Source: Erodium maritimum
Lineage: Eukaryota; Streptophyta; Magnoliopsida; Geraniales; Geraniaceae
DNA: 64,000 nt
Assembly: GCA_963921825.1 (NCBI GenBank)
Contig: OY997590.1
Location: 46,145,039-46,209,038, forward strand
Direction: 5' to 3'
Part shown: in pieces, positions 45,011-56,152 of the stretch
Position numbering within the stretch: the stretch's first letter is position 1
How the letters are laid out: every line of letters starts with the position of its first letter
The notes under the pieces: model-generated
Seen by the model: the letters and a program-made list of their open reading frames with translations, nothing else
Told to the model about the DNA's origin: nothing
Databases searched by the model: none
Program-made: the position numbers and the translations under genes

Positions 45011-45591
45011 GTTGCGTGGGCACTGAGCAGCTGGAGTGCGATCATTTGCGATCTTGTTTGGTGTGCGATCCTTTGTGATCTTGGGTGTTGCGTGGTTATC
45101 TTTCGCGTCTTTGGCGGAAGTCTTAATCGTTGTGTCGGGTCTACATTATGTGTCCGAGAGTTGAGTCGGTTGCGGAAAGTAACAGTTGTGTGTCAGTCGG
45201 GTTAATTGAGTTGTGGATAGTAGTCCCCGGTGTTGGGTTTGTTGTTGGTGTTTCCAGCATTGTTTGCTAGTATGCCGTAGTCAGTCTGTTATCCGTGGTG
45301 GTGAGCGAACGCTCACCCCTAGCTGCTTTTCGTATACGTACTGGTCGCGGGACGGACTAGGTGAGCTCTCGAACTTGAAGAGCTGGGAGCGGGAGTCCGG
45401 GTTTCCTTTTGAGTTTAACGACGTACGCCTTGTCTTTTGTCTGCTTGTTGGGACGCACTTTTGAGATGTAAATTATTATTTTGATTAACTGATTGGTGAT
45501 TTAAAGTGATTTATTTAATGGGTTCAAAAATGGTTTTACTGTTTTATCGTTCGCGTTCCGGGTTCGGTTCTACTGAATTTGGGGCGCGACA

Positions 45592-48500
45592 TATTAGCTG
45601 ATCCTTTCATTGATTGGGGACCAAGACCATTCAAATTTTTGAATGCCTGGCTTGATCACCCTCTTTTCTACTCTGTTGTGAGTCATTTCTGGGCCTCTTT
45701 ACAGATTGATGGGGAGCCTAATTATGTTATTTGGATGAAACTAAAGCAGTTGAAGGTTTTCTTCAAACAGTGGAATATTGGTGTTTTTGGAAGACTAGAA
45801 AAGGATATAGCAACCCTTCAGCAACAAATAAATGACCTTGATGGGATCTTGGATACAAGGTGTTTTAGTGAAGGTGAGAGAGCCTGTAGAGCCCTATCTA
45901 GTGCCCAACTTATTCAGAATTGAAATCTTTGGCAAAAGTGTAGAGACAAAAGGCTAGAGCTAAGTGGATTAAAGTGGATTAAAGGGGTTCAAAATTATTT
46001 CATCTCCTAGCTAATTTTTCCTCCTCTATGAAAAGAATCATTCAAGTCAATGAGGGAGGCATTATGTATTCCACTCCTCCTCAGATTAAGGAAGCTGCTA
46101 GAACTCACTTTTCTAGGATATTCCTAAAGCTTTCCTCAACAATTGTGGATATATCAGATCTTCCCTTCAACAACAGCTCTAATGCAAAGGCAGATTTCTT
46201 AGAGAGCCCTTTTTCTGATGAAGAAGTTTTAAGTGCTGTTATGGACTGTGATGGGGATAAAGCTACTGGGCCAGATGGCTATACACTTAAATTCTTCCAA
46301 AAATGCTGGAGTTTCTTGCAACATGATGTCCTAGCCTTTTGTCATCATTTCCATCAAACCGGTGCATTGGGGAAAGGTATAAACTCATCCTTTTTCACTC
46401 TAATTCCAAAGGTATCAAGCCCTACAACCTTCGATGAGTTTAGACCTATTAGCTTGGTTAGTGCTATATACAAAATCATCTCTAAGGTCCTTGCAGCTAG
46501 GCTCAAAACTGTGATGGATCAACTTGTTAGTGCTGTCCAAACTTGTTTTATAGCTGGGAGACAAATATTAGATGGCATTTTAATTGCTTCTGAGGTGCTA
46601 CATTCAGTAAAATCATCTAAAGAGGAAGTGATACTATTCAAGGTTGACTTTGAGAAAGCATATGACCACCTGGACTGGGGATACTTGGAGCTAGTCCTAA
46701 AAATTATGGGGTTTGGAAAAAACTGGTGTATGTGGATGAGATCTTGTTTTGATGCCTGGGCCTCAGTTCTAATCAATGGCTCACCTACAATAGACTTCCA
46801 TCTCAGTATAGGTCTGAGACATGGATGTTCTTTGTCTCCACTTCTCTTTGCACTAGCAGCTGAAGTTATACACTTAATTTTGGAGAAAAGGATACTAACA
46901 TGCAACTTACAAGGCATACCTAGTGGCAGTGGAGGCCCTATAATTTCACATTTACAATTTGCAGATGATACACTCATCTTCTTAAAGGCCAAGATCCCTC
47001 ATGTGCATAATATGAAAACATCTTTAATGGCCTTTCAATTAGCATTTGGATTGAAGATAAATTTCTCTGAATCTAAAGTGGTCTTGTTGAATGCTTCTTC
47101 TGTTGTGGAAAGTCAAATCACTGCAATTTTGGGTTGTGAAGGGGTTCAATTACCAATTGACTACCTTGGTTTTCAGCTGGGAGCCAATCCTAGGAGATAT
47201 AGTTCTTGGACTTCTGTCATAAATAAATTCAAGAAGTAGTTGAATCTGTGGCAAGAAAAGAATTTGAATTTTGGGGGAAGAATCACATTAATCAAATCAT
47301 CCTTATCCTCTCTACCCCTCTATTATATGTCTCTCTATAAAGCCCCCAAGAAAGTCCTTAGAGAGATGGAAATGTGGCAGATGAGGTTTTTATGGAATGG
47401 CTCAGTCACAAAGAAGGTCCTGCATAAAGTGAAATGGGATCTAATTTGTCAACCTAAAGAAAAAGGGGGGTTAGGTATCAAGAGTCTATATATTATGAAC
47501 ACAGCTTTGTTAGCTAAATGGTTGTGGATATTTTCCTTGGAAACCAACTCCCTATGGAAGAAATTTATTTGTGCAAAGTATGGACGATGTGCTGAGGATT
47601 GGGACTTATCACAGATTAATTTAGCTGGGAATCAAAAAATTTTAAATCATGTTCAAACACTGTTGGTAGATCAAAGATTTAGCAATGCATTTGGTTTTGC
47701 TGGACTTGAATGGTTTGTGCAGAATGGCTTGAGGGTAAACTTCTGGGAGGACATATGGTTGATTGATGTGCCTCTTAAATCAAGATTTGTGAGGCTTTAC
47801 CAACTCTTTATACACAAAAACAGGAAGTTTGCACACTTTTGGAACAATGGCATGTGGTTTATCAATTTTAGGAGGGTCATTAGAGGTTGGGAGGTAGGAC
47901 AATTCAGAATTTTGTCAGAGCTGCTCAACCTATTTGCTTTGCAAGATGCTGGTGAGGATAAGGTCTCTTGGAAAATACATGAAGCAGGCTTTAGGGTCAA
48001 GAGGATGTATAACTATCTTGATGATTCAGATTTGCAAGAACAACCTTGGAGCAAATTCCTTTGGTCCCCTTTATTGCCTCCCAAGATATCTGCATTTGTA
48101 TGGTTGTCTTGCCATAATGCAGTTCCAACAAAATTATTTCTAGATACAAGAGGTTTGAATTTGGGGCTAAATGATTCTCTTTGCCCCTTCTGTGCCTTGG
48201 ACTTTGAAGAAATCAATCACCTTTTTTTTTTAATTTGCAAGAGATCTTGGCACTTGTGGTATGCAATTCTAAATTGGTGGGGAATCAAGGGTGTGATGGC
48301 TGTTAATTTTCTGACTTTTTTATACTCTTGGGTGGAGTTGGACCTGTGGCCTCTGCAGATCAATGGAGGATCACCATTTTTGTATCCCTCTGGCATATTT
48401 GACTTGCTAGGAATGAAGTGGTCTTCAACAATTCAACAAGTTCCCCAGATGGGATGCTACACAAAATTCAGAGTTATACTTTCAACTTGGAATGGAGTTT

Positions 48501-48610
48501 GTTCAACAAAATCACACCTTTCTCTATTATTGATTGGCAGAAGAGGCCTTTCAAGTTCATTAGGAGAAAGATTAAATCTTCCTCATAATGGATCATGGCT
48601 ATTTCAAGAT
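45592..48610 (+). pseudogene. LINE-2 ORF2: reverse transcriptase and zf-RVT, nearly intact
   Basis: After the end of the endonuclease (DPFIDWGPRPFKF..) a linker is broken by a stop near 45923 and a frameshift. From 46028 the reverse transcriptase is open for over 400 codons: GDKATGPDGYT, FRPISLVSAIYKIISKVLAARLK, FKVDFEKAYDHLDW, HGCSLSPLLFALAAE and the FADD motif in HLQFADDTLIF. A single TAG (47237-47239) interrupts the same frame, where the duplicate copy has AAG. It continues to the zf-RVT domain (CPFC..HLFF..C). A frameshift near 48350 disrupts the C-terminus. Confidence 0.9.
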
Positions 48611-49366
48611 GAATTTTTAGGGGTGAGGAGGGGTGGTTGGGGGTGGTATTTTGGGGTTTTTTATAGTGGAAAGGTTAGGAACAGTATGGGATCAGGGTTT
48701 TATGGCCATATCATTGGCTGTTGCTTGGTGAGGGGGTTTCTTTTTCTTATACTCAACCTGTTTGGACTTCTATCATCAATAAATTCAAGAAGAAGTTGAA
48801 TCTGTGGCAAGCAAAGAATTTGAATTTTGGGGGGAGAATAACATTAATCAAATCATCCTTGTCCTCTCTTCCTCTATATTATATGTCTCTCTATATAAGC
48901 CCCCAAAAAAGTCCTCAGAGAGATGGAAATGTGGCAGAGGAGGTTTTTATGGAATGACTCTGTCACAAAGAAGGTCTTGCATAAGGTGAAATGGGACCTT
49001 ATCTGTCAACCTAAAGAAAGGGGGGGGGGGGGGGGGTAAGGTATCAAGAGTCTATACATTATGAACACAGCTCTGTTAGCTAAATGGTGGTGGAGATTTG
49101 CTTTGGAAACCAACTCTCTGTGGAAGAAATTTATTTGTGCAAAGTATGGGTGGTGTAATGAGGATAGGGACTTGTCAGAGGTTAAGTTAGTTGGGAATCA
49201 AAATTTTTAAGCCATGTCTAAGCTTTGTTAGCAGATAAAAAATTTAGCAATGCAGTTGGTTTTGCTGGACTTGAATGGTTTGTGCAGAATGGCTTGAGGG
49301 TAAATTTCTGGGAAGACATATGGTTAATAGATGTGCCTCTTAATTCAAGATTTGGGAGACTTTACC

Positions 49367-52193
49367 TGCAAGAACCACTCCCGGTCAACGCTAGTCAAAT
49401 CGGCGAAAAACAGGAAAATTTAAAAATTTTGGACAGACACTTAAATGAACCTAATTTTACCCCGAGGGTCATACCGGACTTAAGTTGACCCCGATATCGA
49501 CCAAGGTGAGTTCTGGGGGACTCAGGGCAACTTTCTGACCAATTTGGGAAAGGTTGACTTTTTGCTGGAAAAGTCAGCCGAACGACGTTTTGGTCCATTC
49601 AAGGTTCGTTTTGGATCCAAAAAGCTTAGCCGTCGTCACGGCGGTCTTAGTTGAGCCGTTTACTTGTATCCCGTGAAGTTTCTTAATTTCTTGGAAAAAG
49701 TGCCCGTTCGGGGCCCGAGACGGCCGAATTTCGCGAATCTGATTGGAAAATATCTAGAAGATATTTTCCAAAAAGGGATGGGACCCACTTGCCACATGTC
49801 ACCAATGTGGTGGTGTTATGTTTATTGGACAAAACAAGACAAGACTACATGAGGGTTAGTTTTGCAATTTAAGTGTTATTTGTTACTTTTTAAAAACAAA
49901 ACAAAAGGGAAGCAAATGGATGGTTCGGCCATTGTTCAAAAAATAGAAAGAAAAAAAAAGAAGTTTAGAGAGAGAAAAGAATCGAGTTCACACCGTCATT
50001 CTCTACGGTGAGCATCTAACCGATCTTCGTTTTGTTAAGTTTGAAAGTTAGGGTTTGGGTTAAAACTGGTAGTTTTTGGATGTGTTGAGGTGTGGGGTTC
50101 GTTGGAGATGTTTTGGAGCGAAGTTGAAACGTTTTCCGGTGACCAGAGGCTCTGGGGAGCTCCGTCCACCGTATAGCGTGGCTGGCCGGACTTGTGGGGT
50201 GGCTGGCCGGAGCTAGGACCAGCCACCACCATGGTGGACCGGCCCTAGCCACCCAAGGCCAAAGTTGGCCGGGTGGGGCCCACGTGCCCGGGTCACGGGT
50301 TTTCGTGTTCGGGTGGTTTAGGACGTTCCCCAAGTCGTTAATTCACACCCGGATCGAAAATTGGAATTAAATTGTAAAAGTTGTAATTGACGGGTTTAGA
50401 AACTTTAAACGCGAATTAAATTACTCGGAAGTCGGAAATTGATTCCGTCGAGTGCATAAGAACCCTTGAATTAAGACCGTAGAAACGAAAACGGGAATTT
50501 TCGGAGCCCCGGAAGGACGTTTTCCAATCCCGGGCAGATTCGCCGGGTCGGGCGAAACGGGCCTTTCCGGGACCATTATCGACAATGTCGAGTAATTGGG
50601 AAGTTTGGGAGTTATCGACATTGTCGGGTTACTTTTGGGCGTCAAGTTTATTAAAATTCAGTTTATGCCTGCAAGCTTAAAGGTGTTTTAAATTGTGTTC
50701 TTATTAGATCGTGCCACCGACAAGAGGAGAGGGAAAGCTAGGCGAGTGATCGAGATCATGCTGGAGCTTGATTGTGAGCTTTTGGAGAAAGCATACGAGG
50801 TAGGGAAAAGTAGCCGGATCTCGGCCCTGACTAGGGAAAGTTAATAGTAGAAATGCATGTGACACTTGGGTGTCGTGGGTTAAGTACGTTTATCGAATAT
50901 TAGAAAGGCAGGCGACACCGGGTGGTGGCGTATGATACGGCAACGTATCGAACAATAGAAATTCATGTGACACTTAGTAGTGTCGTAGGAGCAGTGAACT
51001 TATCGATATTAGAATTACTGGAGGCATCTATTTATGCCGGAGGTTGATTGTTTAGTTTGTGTCTTGGGTGGCCATGAGAGCCCGTGTTTTACTGTTGGTG
51101 TCTTGGGTGGCCATGAGTGCCCGTGGGGTTGTTGATCCCGTGTCCTTACTGTTGGTGTATCTTGGGTGGCCATGAGTGCCCGTGGGGTTGTTGAACCCGT
51201 GTCTTTACTGTTGGTGTGTCTTGGGTGGCCATGAGTGCCCGTGGGGTTGTTGAACCCGTGTCTTTACTGTTGGTGTGTCTTGGGTGGCCATGAGTGCCCG
51301 TGGGGTTGTTGAACCCGTGTTTTACTGTTGGTGTCTTGGGTGGCCATGAGTGCCTGTGGAGTGTTGAACCTGTGTTGTTGCTGGTTATTGAACTTTGTTT
51401 GTGATTGTGATTGCCTGAGGTTGGGGGCCCGACAGAGATCGGGGGAAGTTGTGTGGAGGTTGGCTAGCCTGGCCTGACAGGGATCAGTCTGGTTGAGCAT
51501 TCTTCGGCGATGGAGGGTTGCTCGCCTTCCGACTAGCTATCGGAAAAGTATCTCGGTACATATCGCTAACAGGTCGACCGCCTGGCCTGACAGGGATCGG
51601 TAAATTTGCGTGGGGCGGGCTCGAGCCCAGCCGGTTAGCAACCGGCACTGAGCAGTTGGAGTGCGATCCTTTGTGATCTTGGGTGTTGCGTGGTTGTCTT
51701 TTGTGTCTTTGGTGGAGGTCGTAATCGCTGTGTCGGGTCCACATTACGTGTCCGAGTGTTGAGTCGGTTGAGGAAAGTAACAGTTTGTGTGTGAGTTGGG
51801 TTACTTGAGTTGGGGGATAGTAGTCCCTGGTGTTGGGTTTGTTGTTGGTGTAACCGGCATTGTCTGCTAGTATGCCGTAGTCAGTCTGTTATCTGTGGTG
51901 GTGAGCGAACGCTCACCCCTAGCTGCTTTTCCTACAGGTACTGGTCGCAGGACGGACTAGGTGAGCTCTCGAAGCTTGAAGAGCTAGGAGCGGGAGTCCG
52001 GGTTTCCTTTTTGATTCTAGCGACGTACGCCTTGTATTTTCTCCGCTTGTTGGGACGTACTTTTGAGTTGTAAATTATTATTTTGATTAACTAATTGGTG
52101 GTTTTAAAGCGATTTATTTAAAAGGTTTGAAAATGTTTTATTGTCTTAAACGTTCGCGTTCCGAGTTCGGTTTACTGAAATTGGGGCGTGACA
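49367..52193 (+). mobile_element. Solo LTR (2827 bp) in the LINE-2 duplicate
   Basis: It starts tgcaagaaccactcccgg and ends ttggggcgtgaca, with TSD ttacc at 49362-49366 and 52194-52198. It belongs to the same family as 36080-38336 and 40163-45591. The ggtggccatgagtgcc minisatellite (51060-51370, about six units) is present and the 47-bp array is not. A palindromic gtgagcgaacgctcacc lies near 51901. Confidence 0.9.
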
Positions 52194-52198
52194 TTACC

Positions 52199-52974
52199 AA
52201 CTCCGTATCCACAAAAACGGGAAGGTTGCACACTTTTGGAACAATGACTTGTGGTTTATCAATTTTAGGAGGGCCATTAGAGGTTGGGAGGTTGGACAAT
52301 TCATAATTTTGTCAGAACTACGAAATCTTTTTGCTCTGCAAGATGCTGGTGAAGATAAGGTCTCTTGGAAAATACATGAAGCATGCTTTAAGGTCAAGAG
52401 GATGTATAATTATCTTGAGGACTCAGATTTGCAAGAACAACCTTGGAGCAAATTCCTCTGGTCCCCTTTATTACCTCCCAAGATATCTGCTTTTGTATGG
52501 TTGGCTTGCCATAATGCAGTTCCAACTAAATTATTCCTAGACACAAGAGGTTTGAATTTGGGGTTAAATGATTCTCTTTGCCCTTTCTGTGCTTTGGACT
52601 TTGGAGAAATCAATCACCTTTTTCTAACTTGCAAGAGATCTTGGCTTATGTGGTCTTCAGTTTTAAACTGGTGGGGATTCAAGCGAGTGATGACTGGTAA
52701 CTTTCTGACATTTTTATACTCTTGAGCGGAGTTAGGGCCTGTGTCCTCTGCAGATCAATGGAGGATCACCATCTTTGTATCCCTCTGGCACATTTGGCTT
52801 GTTAGGAATGATTTGGTCTTCAACAATTCAACAGAGATTATTTTACACAAAATCCAGAGTTATACTTTCAACTTGGAATGGAGTTTGTTCAACAGATACT
52901 CTCCCTTCTCTTTTATTGATTGGCAGAAGAGGCCTTCCAAGTGCATTAGGAGAAAAATTAATCCTTCCTCTTAA
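52199..52974 (+). pseudogene. LINE-2 duplicate: zf-RVT end of ORF2
   Basis: The copy reads PWSKFLWSPLLPPKISAFVWLACHNAVPTKLFLD, CPFC..HLFLTC, then after a TGA near 52725 and a frame change WRITIFVSLWHIWLVRNDLVFNN to a stop at 52972-52974. This part shows what the first copy lost by frameshift near 48350. The 3' UTR continues to the poly(A) at 53860. Confidence 0.8.
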
Positions 52975-53871
52975 TGGATCCTGGTTACTTCAAGCTGATA
53001 TCATTGGGGTGGTTAGGGGTGGTTTTTTGGGGTTTTTTACTAGTGGAGAGGTTAGGATCTGTCTGGGATGGGACTTTTGCTTTTTAGGCCATTTCAATGG
53101 CTGTTTCTTGGTGAGGGGGCTTACTTTTGTTTTCTCAACCTGTTTGATTTGAACATTTTAGAGGTGGCTAGATTTTTGTTGTATAGGTCTGAGATTTTTT
53201 ATCTTGTATTTTGTCTTGGTTGCCTTTTGGCTTGTTTTATACTCTCTTGAATATCTAACAGGTTCATGGCATAGAAGGAGTAAGAAGATTTTCAAGGGTT
53301 TAGAAAAAATTGGACATTGGAGAACTCCTTCAGAGGAGGCTCAGAAGCTCAGCTGAGTATTATGGAGTACAAACGTAGTTTCACTTTGTAACACATCAAG
53401 AACAAGGGAGACATAGAGATCACATGGTTGGTCCTCTTGGGATTTTGCTGCAGAATTGGAAAAAAATAGCAACATGGGTTTTGCTGCATGATTGCTTCAA
53501 AACCATAGAGAGCTTGCAGCAGAATTGGATTAGCAACTTGGGTTTTTCTACATAAGTGCTTCAAAAATCTTTTTTACCGCAGATTGTCACAATGGTTAAG
53601 TTAGGAATTATTGATTGTATTGTGACAAATATGGGGGGCTTTTATTTTGGATATCAATAGGGATTGGGTTTTTACAAAGATCGGTTGGTTTGTCTAGTAC
53701 AAGTTGGGGTTTTGTGTTTGTCAGTTACTTGTAATACAAGTAATTTGAATTGGGCCGGTAGAAACAACAAATTACTTTGTGTACTTGGAGGGACTTTATT
53801 GTCTCTTGGCCCTTTCTTCATTTCGAAGAATTGGCTCTATAATGAATAATTTGCTGATCAAAAAAAAAAAA
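52975..53871 (+). other. LINE-2 3' UTR and poly(A)
   Basis: Non-coding 3' end with T-rich text and a short repeat around agcaacatgggttttgctgca (near 53470 and 53530). It ends atttgctgatca followed by ten or more A. The terminal motif is shared with LINE-1, LINE-3 and the ORF1 retroposon. Confidence 0.75.
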
Positions 53872-54259
53872 TTGGTCACACCATTGTAACTTATACTCTA
53901 GTCCCTCACGTGTTCAATATTTGTTTGTTCAAAAATGTGAATTGGTTCTAAAAGATTTGATGACAAAGCTTCGAGAAGTTGGAGGGTCTTTATTTAATGA
54001 CCAAAGTTTGTGTCCATCCTTCTCTGTATCGTATTTATTCACACGACTTAACTGATGGATGTAAATTTCACTATAGCATAATATAATCAGAACATCTGAA
54101 GTAGGTATTGATAGAGGGTAGGTTGAGCGAAGACTAGTATTTTTTTGGTATTTTGGCCTTTTTCTCTCCCCCTCAGTTGACTTTCCTTTTTTGAGGCTAA
54201 ATCATATGTAGTGCTTGAACCTAATTGAGATTGAGAGGAGAAAGTCAGTTTATCTTTCC
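53872..54259. other. Spacer between LINE-2 and LINE-3
   Basis: No gene, repeat or element end recognised. It is the right flank of LINE-2 and the left flank of LINE-3. Confidence 0.4.
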
Positions 54260-55187
54260 TTTTTTTTTTTGATCAGCAAAACAGAAATTTTAAATTAAAA
54301 CCTCCTTTGAGGTAAAAGAGGAGTTACAATTACATCCATACATCTACAAGAAATTGTCCTTGTAGGCACTGAAAATGAATGAAGATACCTAGGAGGTATT
54401 AGTAACTTAAAGTGCAAGAAACTAAAAGGAAATGTTTGAAATCAAAATAGTGAAAGAGATGAGGTTGATCTGCAAAATGGATTATAAATGAAGGGTGGTT
54501 GTCTTGTGAGGGCTTGTGTAGTCTTGATCTGATGCTTGTGAATGAAGTAGATAGTTTGTGGAGCTTGTAATGATCTTCAGAGATGCTCCATGATTTTTGT
54601 AGATGAAAATAGTGTGGCTGGAGAAGGCTGATGATGATGTTGTAGTTAATGTTCTCCTGTGCTGAATTTGTGGAGTTGTCGATGATTTAGTTGAATGATA
54701 ATGTTTCCAAACCTGTCATAAGATGGCCAAAAGATGTTGATCTAGTCTGAGAGAAGGAGATGGTGCTGATATAGTCTTGTAAAGTATAATGATGGATCTG
54801 CATAAACTGTGGCATGACTTGATAGAGCTCATCTTGATTTTGAGTTCAGGCATGATTTGAATGAGCTCAACTTGGTCTTGAAATCTGAATGAATGATCTG
54901 CAGAAACAAAGACAGGGCCTAAAAGGGAGGCCAGACACAAAAGAGAAAAAACCAAACTCAAGTAGAAAGATCCTAGCCACACACAAGAGGAAAAGAGAAG
55001 GGTGGAAGAAAGAACCCACACTCAAGACCAGGATAAAAGAGGACACAAACCCCAAACAAGACTCCCTTACAACACTCCTCGAACTCAACCATCCCAACCC
55101 AAGCCACCCTAACCCAAACCCCAAAAGACAGTAAATCTCAGTGTTTCCAAGCCCCACAAGATCTTGGTGAGGTTATCCAATTGTGAT
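54260..55187 (-). mobile_element. LINE-3: 5'-truncated LINE 3' end
   Basis: A poly-T run (54260-54270) followed by gatcagcaaaa is the complement of a LINE tail. The next part (aaattaaaacctcctttgaggtaaaagagg) resembles the 3' UTR start of LINE-1, so they belong to related families. No ORF2 remains. The right boundary is approximate. An 8-bp aggagaaa occurs on both flanks (54237-54244 and 55188-55195), a weak TSD candidate. Confidence 0.7.
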
Positions 55188-56152
55188 AGGAGAAACCAAA
55201 ACCTTTCATCTTTTGAGTTTGGCTGTTACAATTCTATTCATAGAGTATTAGACTAGTATAGACTAAAATGTGAGGTCAATATAGAAAAAAAACAATATAA
55301 AATTCAAATATGTAAAAGAAAAACATATTGTTATTATAAAATATGATTTTTTTTACGGTTATAACTAATAAATAAAATTATAATTAAATAAATAAATAGA
55401 ATTATGAAATACATAATAATTTTAATTGAATCACAAAACAAAGAAAATATTTTTTTTTATTGATTTGGGATAAATTATGAATATTTGAACAAGAAATCAA
55501 AATAAATAAATAACCATAGTCAGATTATAAAATACAATACAATTTAATTGATTTAAGATAAAGTGATAAACTATAAATATTTTAATAACAAAAAAAAGAT
55601 CGCATCTTTCAACAGACGCTTTGTAGAGGCGTAATTTTTAACGTCTCTCACCAAAACACCCTATTTTCAGTTGTAGAAAATGCCACACAACATGTATTTT
55701 CGTCGATGTATTTAAAACACCCCATCCTTTTAGCCGTAAAACGTCACCGACTATAGATGCTCTACGAACCTATTGTCCGACCAATTCACAATGGCTAAGA
55801 GATACCTAGCAATTCATCTCCAATATGTCCTTCAAGACTATTTTCTACCGATTTGTCTCGATTGAGGTTATTCCCATTTACGCTATGAGATTTTGCAAAA
55901 GATATAAATTTCCTCCGTTTAATTTCTATTGAATTTCTCTCAAGAAACTTTTGCAAATGGGAAAGTTTGCCGCATGGAGTGTGCTGCCTAGGGTGGGCAT
56001 CGACCGGTGACCGGCCTTTTCACTCTTATCTAATAACCAGACCACGAATACCAGTTTACTAAGATCTGTAACCGTTATCGTTTCCATATCCGCCAATTAT
56101 TTAAGAATCTAACCAGTTACAAGGTTGATCGGTTACGGTTTTACCCAGTCTA
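55188..56152. other. AT-rich spacer
   Basis: Between about 55260 and 55600 the DNA is very AT-rich with runs of aataaataaat. Near 55990-56150 the text gggtgggcatcgaccggtgaccgg resembles ends of non-autonomous hAT-like elements, but I could not find a partner end or TSD. No gene is supported. Confidence 0.4.

Larger units (their letters stand above)
40163..45591 (+). mobile_element. LTR-in-LTR complex inside LINE-2
   Basis: The whole block starts tgtaagaaccactccc and ends ggggcgcgaca, with TSD tatta at 40158-40162 and 45592-45596. Inside it a second complete LTR (41182-44475) starts tgtaaataaccactccc and ends ggggcgtgaca. The outer LTR is 40163-41181 plus 44476-45591. The inner copy has no TSD, and outer sequence matching 42178-42741 of the inner copy is missing. 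Thus the join came from recombination or an insertion with deletion. Confidence 0.82.
48764..53143 (+). repeat. Second copy of a 1.55-kb LINE-2 segment
   Basis: LINE sequence jumps back at about 48764: ggacttctatcat.aataaattcaagaag repeats 47209. It then runs through the reverse-transcriptase thumb and zf-RVT again (48764-49366 and 52199-52974) to about 53143, the point matching the first copy's junction. The copies differ at perhaps 8-10% of bases by eye. Copy 2 has a run of 17 G (49020-49036) where copy 1 has six, and copy 2 is split by the LTR at 49367. Confidence 0.8.
36030..53871 (+). mobile_element. LINE-2: L1-clade LINE opened by three LTR insertions
   Basis: LINE sequence is found at about 36030-36074, 38342-40162, 45592-49366 and 52199-53871, ending in poly(A) (53860-53870) after atttgctgatca. 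Its 5' end is approximate: across the first LTR, codons read through as ..SYNALVATTN then INLLPQWEAP, similar to the ORF1 hinge of LINE-1 (INTIRTQDLPTFPA). It looks 5'-truncated, and I found no clear TSD. A segment of about 1.55 kb of the ORF2 3' part is present twice. Confidence 0.8.

Noticed and set aside
55598-55760. CACTA-like subterminal repeats (gacgctttgtagaggcgt)
   Set aside because: Only one or two weak copies, no CACTA termini and no 3-bp TSD could be found.
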